From Candidatus Aminicenantota bacterium (GTDB lineage Bacteria; Acidobacteriota; Aminicenantia; Aminicenantales; Aminicenantaceae), in NCBI GenBank assembly GCA_016926925.1, contig JAFGNQ010000368.1:1-25582 (forward strand): DNA of 25,582 nt. Reading direction: 5' to 3'. A program made the position numbers and the translations under genes. Position 1 is the first letter of the stretch. Each line of letters begins with the position of its first letter. Below, in pieces: positions 1 through 6,946 of the stretch. The notes beneath the pieces were generated by a model. It was not told the origin of the DNA. It did not search any database and worked only from the letters and a program-made list of their open reading frames with translations.

Positions 1-677
1 ACATCGGCCGTATGCCCGAAGAGGACAAATTCGACTTCTTCATAGACATCGACGTTGATGTTGGTCATGGGATACATGACGGCAGGGTCATTGATGGAGA
101 CGCCATCGATAGAATACTGGTTTCCCCGCACCGTCCCGCCGGAAATGAACGAAGTTCGTCGATAATTGACCTCTTCCGAAACCGCTCCGGGCATCGAATT
201 GAGAACATCATAAAGGTCGCGCGCCATGGGAATGTTGTCAATGAAGCTCCTTAAAAAATGCACGGCCGTCTTCGAAGATTTTGTATCGACGACGGGAGAA
301 TACCCGACAACAGTGACCTCTTCCTCAAGCTTGCCCATCTCCATGACTATAGAGACGGAAGTCGTCTTCCCGACGTTGACCTGAAGCCCTTGTCTGGTTA
401 TAGTCTTGAAGCCGTATATTTCTAAAGTAAGGGCGTAATCGTGACCGGGCGGCAACTGAGGAAACCTAAACATGCCCGATTCCGACGTGATGAATTTTTT
501 TTGTCCAGGTAGCGCGGAACCGTAAAGGTTGACAGTCACGCCTGGAAGCGGATTGTCTTCAGCATCGACCACCTTTCCCGCAAGGGAACCGTCCAACCGT
601 TGCTGCCCGGATAAAAGCGGAAATACACTGCAGAGGAGAGTGAACAGAAACCATAAACGGATCCATTTTTTTGTCAT
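1..677 (-). CDS. TonB-dependent outer-membrane receptor, N-terminal part (cut by window edge)
   Basis: About 225 codons are visible; the gene runs off the left edge. The start at 677 follows a GAGGAGAGAGACG ribosome-binding stretch. Residues 1-25 form a signal peptide (basic MTKKWIR, then a hydrophobic run ending LLSGQ). Residues about 30-115 look like a carboxypeptidase-regulatory-like beta domain (GKVVDAEDNPLPGVTV, then SGMFRFPQLPPG). A TonB plug follows: EEVTVVGYSPVVDTKSSKT, then DLYDVLNSMPG and the SIDGVSINDP stretch. Family knowledge: such receptors import large ligands across the outer membrane using TonB energy. The ligand is not visible. It has its own sigma-54 type promoter at 851-866 and lies downstream of two regulatory operons, so it is probably their target. 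The beta-barrel is outside the window. Confidence 0.9.
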   Translation of the reverse strand, partial: MTKKWIRLWFLFTLLCSVFPLLSGQQRLDGSLAGKVVDAEDNPLPGVTVNLYGSALPGQKKFITSESGMFRFPQLPPGHDYALTLEIYGFKTITRQGLQVNVGKTTSVSIVMEMGKLEEEVTVVGYSPVVDTKSSKTAVHFLRSFIDNIPMARDLYDVLNSMPGAVSEEVNYRRTSFISGGTVRGNQYSIDGVSINDPAVMYPMTNINVDVYEEVEFVLFGHTAD

Positions 678-850
678 CGTCTCTCTCCTCTCTTATAATT
701 TAACCAACAGTCTAAGCTCCAAAGCTCATCCAATCCGGAAATCTTCGAATGTCCGGCGATACCTTTGTCTGCATCCTTGAGGCCGGTAAGGTGGGCTCAT
801 CTCAGTGCTTTTTGCAGTCCTCTCCTTCTTTGTGTTCATTTTTTTGGAAC

Positions 851-866
851 AGCAAAAAACATACCA
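851..866 (-). promoter_or_regulatory. Sigma-54 (-24/-12) promoter of the TonB receptor gene
   Basis: Read on the minus strand the site is TGGTATGTTTTTTGCT. It has the invariant GG-N10-GC spacing and matches 10 of 12 fixed positions of TGGCACG-N4-TTGCW. The expected transcription start is near 840, giving a leader of about 160 bases before the ATG at 677. The 678-1072 gap holds no gene; besides this site it holds only the palindrome at 985-999. Sigma-54 promoters need an AAA+ activator, and one is encoded at 2236-3570. Confidence 0.72.
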
Positions 867-984
867 AAATGGGATTACATCATAATTAACAGATAATAAT
901 TAAGTTAAAAAAGATCACCCGCAAATCAAACTGCGAAATCATCCAACTTTCTGTAAAATAATTCCATAAAAAGAAGCGAACACT

Positions 985-999
985 GAAAAGTTTTTTTAC
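985..999. promoter_or_regulatory. Candidate activator site (GAAAA-N5-TTTAC) upstream of the TonB receptor promoter
   Basis: The 15-mer GAAAAGTTTTTTTAC differs at one half-site base from the GTAAA-N5-TTTAC palindromes at 2181-2195 and 6776-6790. It sits about 127 bases upstream of the -24 element, a normal distance for a sigma-54 enhancer. It lies in an AT-rich stretch, so alone it would be weak. The case rests on the shared spacing at three promoters. Confidence 0.45.
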
Positions 1000-1072
1000 A
1001 AATGTGGATCACATGGGATGCGGGGTTATGAAAGTAAGGAGGCGCAGTCTTTTTGTGATAGAAAACGACGGA

Positions 1073-1429
1073 TCAAATCGGTCGTTTATCGAAACGGATG
1101 TTGTACCTCTTGATCTTCTCGTTCAGCGTTGTGTATTTGATGCCCAAAAATTTCGCTGCGCTTTTTTGACATCCGTTAAACTGAGAAAGCGTCCGGATGA
1201 GAATGCCTTTTTCGACGGATCCAATCAGTTTTTTGAACGGAACTCTCTGGCGCAAACAAAAGTATTCGATAAAAAGATCAAAAACTTCTCTTCTAAAACT
1301 TCGCTCTTTCCATTCCTCGAGGTATTCAGGCCGGATTTTCTCTTGCTGTTGGGAGGCAAAAGAATCGAGATCGACGGGGCTTTGAAACGGAGATGTATTC
1401 TGCTCCATATCAAGATTTTCAGTCGCCAT
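1073..1429 (-). CDS. Stand-alone Fis/NtrC-type helix-turn-helix protein
   Basis: 118 residues. The C-terminal 45 residues (EKGILIRTLSQFNGCQKSAAKFLGIK, then TTLNEKIKRYNI) are a typical HTH_8/Fis domain, the DNA-binding module at the end of NtrC-type activators. The N-terminal 70 residues are charged with no recognised domain; there is no receiver and no AAA+ module. The start at 1429 has a strong GGAGGAGGG ribosome-binding site. It is the last gene of the 2032-1073 operon. Its recognition helix resembles that of the full-length activator at 2236-3570 (TLNEKIKRYN against TLDKKIREYN), so the two may bind related sites. Whether it activates or competes is not visible. Confidence 0.82.
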   Translation of the reverse strand: MATENLDMEQNTSPFQSPVDLDSFASQQQEKIRPEYLEEWKERSFRREVFDLFIEYFCLRQRVPFKKLIGSVEKGILIRTLSQFNGCQKSAAKFLGIKYTTLNEKIKRYNIRFDKRPI

Positions 1430-1442
1430 TGCCCTCCTCCTT

Positions 1443-1634
1443 TTATCCTGAAAATTTTATCTTTCTTTTCACTTCTTCGGCCAACATCGGCAGCCCGTCT
1501 TGAATTTTCAACTTATCGATTTCGCCAAATCGCAGCGTTTCGCAGAATTTGATAAACGAATACCAGGCAGGATGGATGTATGTCAGCCCACTCTGACTCA
1601 ACTCCCCGTCGCAGGGTCTCATTCCACCCGGCAT
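1443..1634 (-). CDS. Small conserved-looking protein of 63 residues, unknown function
   Basis: The C-terminal 40 residues have well-formed protein character (HPAWYSFIKFC, then GEIDKLKIQDGLP, then EEVKRKIKF). No transmembrane segment or known motif is seen. It is placed between the receiver protein and the Fis-like protein, overlapping the end of the former by 16 bases. Two starts are possible: ATG at 1634, preceded by AGAGG five bases upstream, or ATG at 1622, whose ATGA overlaps the TGA of the receiver gene. Either way translation should be coupled. I recall short proteins of similar sequence beside Fis-type regulators in anaerobic bacteria but cannot name a family. A partner linking receiver and DNA-binding protein is a guess. 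Confidence 0.68.
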   Translation of the reverse strand: MPGGMRPCDGELSQSGLTYIHPAWYSFIKFCETLRFGEIDKLKIQDGLPMLAEEVKRKIKFSG

Positions 1635-2032
1635 AACGTCCTCTCTTTCAAATCTTGTAGGCCAGGACTTTTTTCATTCAAAAGATGCTCAATAGACCGG
1701 TCCAGAGCATTCAAATCGAGAGGTTTGACGAAAAAGCGAGCGATGGAAAGCCGCTTCAATTCATCCGCACTGACCAAATCAGGAAAGGCGGATATTAAAA
1801 TAACGTCACCTTTATATCCTGCATCACGAAACTGTGAAATCATTTCCACTCCATTAAGGTACGGCAACTTCAGATCGGCTATAATGAGGTCGATATCGGC
1901 CTTTATGAACTTATTCAACGCCTCCCTCGGATCTTTGGCCAGATAGACCCGGTAATTCCCATGAAGGATCATGAAGAATGTTTTTCGTATACAGTCGTCA
2001 TCGTCTACAATCACGATTTTCTTTTCTGTCAT
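1619..2032 (-). CDS. Single-domain response regulator (receiver only)
   Basis: 137 residues, essentially one CheY-like receiver. It has the acidic cluster VDDDD near the N terminus, a phospho-acceptor Asp in IIADLKLP, the Ser of LISAF and the Lys of FFVKPL. No output domain follows. An open frame extends upstream to 2131, but a sigma-54 promoter (2077-2092) lies inside that extension, so translation must start downstream of about 2066. MTEKKIVIV at 2032, with AGGAT upstream, fits best; ATG at 2041 is the alternative. It heads an operon with the 63-residue protein and the Fis-like protein. The phosphodonor could be the kinase at 3567-5030. Confidence 0.9.
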   Translation of the reverse strand: MTEKKIVIVDDDDCIRKTFFMILHGNYRVYLAKDPREALNKFIKADIDLIIADLKLPYLNGVEMISQFRDAGYKGDVILISAFPDLVSADELKRLSIARFFVKPLDLNALDRSIEHLLNEKSPGLQDLKERTLCRVE

Positions 2033-2076
2033 TGGTATCATCCTGTCTGGATTGACTGGCCTCCTTGCATTTCTAG

Positions 2077-2092
2077 TGCACAATTCGTGCCA
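2077..2092 (-). promoter_or_regulatory. Sigma-54 promoter of the receiver/Fis operon
   Basis: On the minus strand: TGGCACGAATTGTGCA. GG and GC are ten bases apart, and 11 of 12 fixed positions match TGGCACG-N4-TTGCW. It is the best sigma-54 match in the window. Expected start of transcription is near 2066, 25-35 bases before the first usable ATG codons (2041, 2032). A GTAAA-N5-TTTAC palindrome lies about 97 bases upstream. Confidence 0.85.
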
Positions 2093-2180
2093 CTTTAACA
2101 GTGAACTGGGTTTACTCTGGAAAAAAGACAAGAAAGAATCTGAAAAAAGCGTTTCTTCTGATTAGAAATTTTACAGGGAG

Positions 2181-2195
2181 GTAAAAAGCATTTAC
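2181..2195. promoter_or_regulatory. Candidate activator site GTAAA-N5-TTTAC
   Basis: Inverted repeat GTAAA-AAGCA-TTTAC, identical in arms and spacing to the palindrome at 6776-6790. Its centre is about 97 bases upstream of the -24 element at 2090-2091. It lies between the stop of the NtrC-type gene (2236) and the promoter of the next operon. An additional half-site TTTAC lies at 2170-2174. Likely bound by the NtrC-type protein or the Fis-like protein. Confidence 0.6.
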
Positions 2196-2235
2196 ATCGA
2201 ACATATAAGGTTGTGCCCGGCAGACACAAGGGATT

Positions 2236-3570
2236 TCAAAGTTGGAGGTTGTATTCTCTGATTTTCTTGTCTAGAGTGGGCCTGCTTATTTCGAGCACGC
2301 GGCAGGTCTTGGTCTTGTTCCCCTTCATCTCGCTCAACACATGCTGGATATAATTCCTCTCCACGTCTTTCATGGAGACAAGCTCTCTCGGCAGGGCCTT
2401 TTTCTCCGTGGGTTCGAGCGGAAGGTTTTCCTCGAGAATGACGTCTCCTTTTGCCAGGATAACAGCGCGCGTCAAGGCATTTTCAAGCTCACGGACATTT
2501 CCTCTCCAGACATTCTCCATCAGGCGCTTTATTACATCGGAGGATGCCTTCCTAACATTTTTCCGGAGCTGATTATTGATCTTTTCCAGCAGATAAGCCA
2601 CCAGTTCAGGGATGTCTTCCCGACGCTCTCTGAGCGAGGGGAGGTTGATCTCAACAACTTTTAACCGGTAGTACAGGTCTTCCCTAAACGTTCCTTTTTC
2701 TATCAGGGATCGCAAATTCTGGTTTGTAGCGGCAATTATGCGTGCTTCTGTTTTCAGAACTTTCTCTCCTCCCACCTTCATAAAATCCCTGGTTTCAATG
2801 ACCCGGAGAAGCTTCGACTGCAAATTCGGGGAAATATCTCCTATTTCATCTAAGAAGAGAGTCCCCTTGCCGGCAATCTCGAATTTTCCTTTGGTCTCGC
2901 ATACGGCATCGGTGAAAGCCCCTTTCACATGTCCGAAGAGCTCGCTCTCCAACAAGGTGTCGGAAATGGCGGAACAGTTGATCACGATAAAAGGCTCCCT
3001 GCTGAAAGGACTGTTGTAGTGGATGGCTTTGGCCACCAATTCTTTGCCCGTTCCACTCTCTCCCTGAATCAAGACATTCGTCCGGGTCGGGGCGACAGAC
3101 CCAATCAGCTTGAAAATCTCGCGCATTTGGGGCGACCGCCCGATAATGTTATCGATGGTGTACTCTTTCTGTTTCTCTTCGACCAGGTAGCTCAGCTTAT
3201 CCTCCAAAGCTCTGACCTGAAAAACTTTATCGATCGTAATGTCCAGCTCCACGAAATCCAGCGGTTTGACCAGATATTCGAATGCCCCCAATTTGATGGC
3301 ATCCACCGTTGTTTTCATGTCATCGTAGGCCGTCATGATAACAATACACGCATTCTTGTCCCGATCCTTGATCAAACGCAAGGCTTCCAGGCCGTCCATG
3401 TCAGGAAGACGGATATCGAGGATCACAAGATCGGGTGTTCTGAGCATGTACTTCTCGATCCCATCCTGCGCATCCTCAGCTAAGATCACATCAAACTTGT
3501 CCTTTGTTAGATGGGAAGAGAGCGTCTTCCGGATCAAAGGATCGTCATCGATAATCAGGATCGTGCTCAT
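2236..3570 (-). CDS. NtrC-family sigma-54-dependent response regulator
   Basis: 444 residues with all three expected domains. The receiver (1-120) has the acidic IIDDD, phospho-acceptor Asp52 in VILDIRLP, Thr80 and Lys102. The AAA+ domain (about 140-375) has Walker A GESGTGKE (170-177), the sigma-54 contact loop as GAFTDA (217-222; GAFTGA is canonical), Walker B GTLFLDEIG and arginine-finger region FREDLYYRL. The HTH_8 domain is about 400-444. Its ATG overlaps the TGA of the kinase gene (ATGA, 3570-3567), so the pair is translationally coupled. Family role: when phosphorylated it forms hexamers that open sigma-54 promoters. Three candidate targets lie in this window, including the promoter of its own operon. 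Confidence 0.97.
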   Translation of the reverse strand: MSTILIIDDDPLIRKTLSSHLTKDKFDVILAEDAQDGIEKYMLRTPDLVILDIRLPDMDGLEALRLIKDRDKNACIVIMTAYDDMKTTVDAIKLGAFEYLVKPLDFVELDITIDKVFQVRALEDKLSYLVEEKQKEYTIDNIIGRSPQMREIFKLIGSVAPTRTNVLIQGESGTGKELVAKAIHYNSPFSREPFIVINCSAISDTLLESELFGHVKGAFTDAVCETKGKFEIAGKGTLFLDEIGDISPNLQSKLLRVIETRDFMKVGGEKVLKTEARIIAATNQNLRSLIEKGTFREDLYYRLKVVEINLPSLRERREDIPELVAYLLEKINNQLRKNVRKASSDVIKRLMENVWRGNVRELENALTRAVILAKGDVILEENLPLEPTEKKALPRELVSMKDVERNYIQHVLSEMKGNKTKTCRVLEISRPTLDKKIREYNLQL

Positions 3571-5030
3571 TTCTCCCCCTTGTATGGAATGATTATTTCG
3601 AAACAGGCTCCCGCGCCCTCTTTTTTAATAACCCGGATGGAGCCGTTGTGCTGCTCAACTATCTTCTTTGCATTCGCCAAACCCAGGCCGAAACCCGATG
3701 ACTTCATGCTGTAGAAAGGCTCGAAGATATTCTCCCATTCCTTTTCTGGAATGCCGGGGCCGTTATCCGATATCTCCATTCGCAATTTTTTTTCACTGCC
3801 GTCTTCAACCAGCTTTGCGGAAAGGGATATCTCCCCACCTTCATTGACCGCTTCGGAAGCGTTGCGGAGGATGTTCAGGAATACCTGCCGCATCCTGTCT
3901 CCATCCACAAACAAAGTCGGCAAACCCTCCTGAATGTCTATCTTTAAGTGGATTTGTTTCAATTCCATGGAATCCGAAATCATCTTGATGGTGCCGTCGA
4001 TGATCTGATCGATTGGGAAGTGGTTGCGGTTCAACTCAGGAACCCGGGTAAAGTTCAACAATTCCTTGATAAACGTTTCTATATGTCCGATTCCCTCTTG
4101 AGTGATCTCCAGATGTCCCTTTTCGATTTCCCCCCAGCAGTTACTCTGGGAAATCTTTTGGATATTGAGTTTGACCGATGTCAGGGGATTTCGGATCTCA
4201 TGGGCGATGCTGGCGGATATCCTTCCAATGGAAGCGAGTTTTTCCGCATGGAGGAGTTTTTTGTTTGCCGTATCCATCCTCTCCTTGGTCAAGAGAAGCT
4301 GCCGGCTCATATCATTAAAGCTGTCAGCGAGATTGCCGATTTCATCGCGTGTGGAGATATCGATCTTATGGGCGAAATCGCCCTTGGAAATCCTGATCGT
4401 CCCGTCCAGCAGCTTTTTCAGCGGCGTTGTGATGCTTCTTGCCAGAAAGAGGGAGCCGACGATTCCGACGATCAGAGCCATCCCGCCTATCAATATCAAG
4501 CGCATACGCGTATCTTGAATTTCTCGATTGGCTTCCTCCATGGAAAGCCCTATTTTTACGGAGCCCCACCGTCGCGGCGAGCCCTCGACGAAAATGGGGG
4601 CTTCGATTTCCAGGATCCGGTAATCAATATCATGATCCGGATCCTTTACTCTTTTTTGCTCGGAAAAAAATTCGCCTTGAAGCTCTTTATTTTGAAAATG
4701 ACTGTAATCATAGCTGCTTTTGTGATTTTTAATAAATTCGTTGGCCGCATAAGGTCTGTTTGCACTGTCGTAAAACACAATGTATATGAGATTATCATCG
4801 ATCTGATTCTTGATATTCTCTTCGATTCCGTAAGGATCATAATTGATAAATTCATCCAAGCTCAGCTGGATAAGATATTGGGCTACTATAAAACCTCTGC
4901 TCTTCTGCTCGTCGTATATGGCCCGAACTTCCCTCTGCTCGATAACAAACATGATCAGACTGAAAAGTATGAGGAGCAGCACCGAGACAGCCAGAATGAA
5001 TCGACTTCTCAATGATAAAGCAATTTTCAT
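3567..5030 (-). CDS. Membrane sensor histidine kinase
   Basis: 487 residues from ATG at 5030 (AGGTGA upstream); an open frame reaching 5234 runs back into the binding-protein gene and is not used. TM1 is 8-30, a sensory region of about 145 residues follows (31-175, probably outside the membrane), TM2 is 177-198, HAMP 199-250. HisKA has phospho-acceptor His277 in SIAHEIRNPLTS. The ATPase domain has an N box (FLNILRNASEA), G1 DNGPGIP (422-428), FEPFY and G2 GFGLGLAN (446-453). The start lies 4 bases after the stop of the binding-protein gene. The partner regulator is the overlapping NtrC-type gene. Placement suggests that the binding protein presents ligand to the sensory domain, by analogy with systems where a solute-binding protein feeds a kinase; this is inference. 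Confidence 0.96.
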   Translation of the reverse strand: MKIALSLRSRFILAVSVLLLILFSLIMFVIEQREVRAIYDEQKSRGFIVAQYLIQLSLDEFINYDPYGIEENIKNQIDDNLIYIVFYDSANRPYAANEFIKNHKSSYDYSHFQNKELQGEFFSEQKRVKDPDHDIDYRILEIEAPIFVEGSPRRWGSVKIGLSMEEANREIQDTRMRLILIGGMALIVGIVGSLFLARSITTPLKKLLDGTIRISKGDFAHKIDISTRDEIGNLADSFNDMSRQLLLTKERMDTANKKLLHAEKLASIGRISASIAHEIRNPLTSVKLNIQKISQSNCWGEIEKGHLEITQEGIGHIETFIKELLNFTRVPELNRNHFPIDQIIDGTIKMISDSMELKQIHLKIDIQEGLPTLFVDGDRMRQVFLNILRNASEAVNEGGEISLSAKLVEDGSEKKLRMEISDNGPGIPEKEWENIFEPFYSMKSSGFGLGLANAKKIVEQHNGSIRVIKKEGAGACFEIIIPYKGEK

Positions 5031-5034
5031 TCCA

Positions 5035-6636
5035 TCACCTGTCCAGCCAGATTTTGGTAGCATCGATATAATAGACGCCCAATGCGGGCACAACGACACC
5101 CCGAACATAGGGCTGCACAGCCATTCTATTTTGATGAGAAAAGAGGGGAATAGCCGGAACATCCTCACGCAGTATCTTTTCGATGTTCTGAAAGATATGG
5201 ACCCGCTTTTTAAGACTCCGCTCACCTTCGGCATCCTGAATCAAACCGTCTAATTCAGGATTTCGATAGCCGATACCATTCAAAATGGAGTCAGAATAAA
5301 AAAGAGGCCGGATCATATCCTCAGGATCGGGAATGCTCAGAGCCCTGCTAAAAAACACCAAATAGGGCCCTCCGACTCTCATCAATTCTTCAGGAGATTC
5401 ATAGTAGTTCTGTCGTGACGATATGTCCATGGCGCTGAGCTGGTCACGGATTTCTCTGAAGATTTTGTTCTTCAACGGAGTTCTGGGAAGTTCGAAGCAA
5501 ACCGTGAGCGAAGGAAACCGGCTTTCCTGGGAGAATCCCTCCTGCCTGAGTATCTCTCTTGCTGCTTTCAGGTCGAAAGGGTATTGCTCACGCTGTGGAT
5601 AAAAACCGTAGAGGCGCGAGGGGATATAATTATCGGTTACTTTACGCAAATACCTGATATCCGCTGCCGCTTCTGTGATGGCGGCTTTATCGAGTCCGCG
5701 GGCAAGGGCTTGCCGGATAGAGGGACGGTCGAGCGGGTAAATGTGACAACTCATCCCCAGAAAAAAATGGGTCAAGGCTCCGTCCTGAAAAATCTGATAA
5801 TTGGACCGCAGGAGCCTGCTGGTAAGTACGGGGATGGAATCGACTTTCCCTTCGAAGAAATCATCGGGAGTGAAAAAATGTGTGCCGAATTCGAGGCCGT
5901 CCAGATAGGGCCGCCCATCAAAATAGGCGTCATTCCTTTTGAGACGGACACCGGAAATCTCGAGCCGGGGGGTTCTCATCCAATAATCGAAGACAAAAGG
6001 TCCTGTTCCGGATGGTCGAAGCCAAAAATTTTCTCCGTCTTCTATCACTTTTTTTCGGGGGAGAATTTTACAGAAATGCATGCTCATCAGATAGAGGGCG
6101 GGAACGAAAGGCTTTGTCCACTGAATCTGAAAAGTCGCATCATCCAACACTTTAAATCCTCTGACATCACGGGCTCTTCCTTCATGATAATCCCGGGCTC
6201 CTTCCACTCGGGCTACAAAATATTGATAATGGGGAGAATTCACATTTCTATCGAGAAGTCTTTCCAAAGAAAACTTGACATCCTGCGCGGTGAATTCACT
6301 CCCGTCATGAAAGCGAACACCTTTGCGCAGATAAAACGTATAAACGGTTCCGTCCGAGGAAATCTCCCAAAACTCAGCCAATGACGGTTCGATGCGCAGA
6401 TTTTTGTCCAGCCTGACAAGACCATCATACATCTGCTCGGAAAGGAAGATGAAGGAATAGGGATTGGCAGGATCGAGCTCAATTCTGGTCACATCCGACA
6501 ATGCTATGAATCTGAAAACTCCCCCCTGTTTCGGTTTATTATGCTCCCGCTTGGCAGCGAAACTCGGATTGGTGTTCGATAGGAGCAGCAGGAAGAAAAC
6601 AAGGGCCGTCCCCTTCCTGCCTAACTTATTTGCCAT
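5035..6636 (-). CDS. Exported family-5 (peptide/oligopeptide-type) solute-binding protein
   Basis: 533 residues from ATG at 6636, preceded by AGAGGA seven bases upstream; an ATG at 6690 is in frame but lies upstream of the predicted transcription start. Signal peptide MANKLGRKGTALVFFLLLLS, possible cleavage after SFA. The mature part has SBP family 5 hallmarks: GGVFRF near the start, LDPANPYSF, LAEFWEISSDGTVYTFYLRKGVRFHDG, ATPF-like segments, and the late VPAIPLF. Family knowledge: these bind peptides, nickel or glycosides for ABC importers. No permease or ATPase gene is next to it; instead it is fused into an operon with a kinase and a sigma-54 activator. A sensing role is therefore more likely than ordinary uptake, or it serves a transporter encoded elsewhere. 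Confidence 0.93.
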   Translation of the reverse strand: MANKLGRKGTALVFFLLLLSNTNPSFAAKREHNKPKQGGVFRFIALSDVTRIELDPANPYSFIFLSEQMYDGLVRLDKNLRIEPSLAEFWEISSDGTVYTFYLRKGVRFHDGSEFTAQDVKFSLERLLDRNVNSPHYQYFVARVEGARDYHEGRARDVRGFKVLDDATFQIQWTKPFVPALYLMSMHFCKILPRKKVIEDGENFWLRPSGTGPFVFDYWMRTPRLEISGVRLKRNDAYFDGRPYLDGLEFGTHFFTPDDFFEGKVDSIPVLTSRLLRSNYQIFQDGALTHFFLGMSCHIYPLDRPSIRQALARGLDKAAITEAAADIRYLRKVTDNYIPSRLYGFYPQREQYPFDLKAAREILRQEGFSQESRFPSLTVCFELPRTPLKNKIFREIRDQLSAMDISSRQNYYESPEELMRVGGPYLVFFSRALSIPDPEDMIRPLFYSDSILNGIGYRNPELDGLIQDAEGERSLKKRVHIFQNIEKILREDVPAIPLFSHQNRMAVQPYVRGVVVPALGVYYIDATKIWLDR

Positions 6637-6685
6637 TGATCTATCCTCTAATGATAAAAAATCTCTAAAGTTAAGGCAAATTAAA

Positions 6686-6701
6686 AGCAAGTTTTATGCC
6701 A
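6686..6701 (-). promoter_or_regulatory. Sigma-54 promoter of the binding protein-kinase-activator operon
   Basis: On the minus strand: TGGCATAAAACTTGCT. GG-N10-GC spacing is exact and 10 of 12 consensus positions match. Expected transcription start is near 6675, about 40 bases before the ATG at 6636. Because the operon encodes a sigma-54 activator, this predicts autoregulation. Confidence 0.78.
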
Positions 6702-6775
6702 GCTCGAATCGAGTCTGTAACTTAATTATAATCATCAATTTATAGTATGTTTTAAATTCAGACGGAGTCCTAAAT

Positions 6776-6790
6776 GTAAATTTAATTTAC
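6776..6790. promoter_or_regulatory. Perfect palindrome GTAAATTTAATTTAC, candidate activator site
   Basis: A 15-bp perfect inverted repeat about 83 bases upstream of the -24 element at 6699-6700. It has the same GTAAA-N5-TTTAC form as 2181-2195. The whole gap between genes here is 6637-6946. Apart from the promoter, this site and a small CTTTTC/GAAAAG inverted repeat near 6817-6835, I see nothing in it. Confidence 0.6.
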
Positions 6791-6946
6791 GTTTTTTAGC
6801 CTTTACAACTTTTCCTGTTAAGAAAAGCCGATTCCTTTGGCGCGAGCACCCTCCAGGCTGCGGCACGAGCGGAATCTTTATAAGGGACGAACAGCGCTTT
6901 TTGCGAAAGCTGATGCAAACGGTTCAGGTCCGGTGATGGAGGAAGA

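Noticed and set aside
2033..2131. N-terminal extension of the receiver protein (33 extra residues)
   Set aside because: A near-perfect sigma-54 promoter (2077-2092) lies inside it, and the receiver fold begins only after position 2032.
2205..2232. Hairpin TTGTG...CACAA after the NtrC-type gene as a terminator
   Set aside because: The stem is short and bulged and no T-run follows on the minus strand.
5031..5234. N-terminal extension of the histidine kinase (68 residues)
   Set aside because: It overlaps the end of the binding-protein gene in another frame, and a better start with AGGTGA lies at 5030 before TM1.
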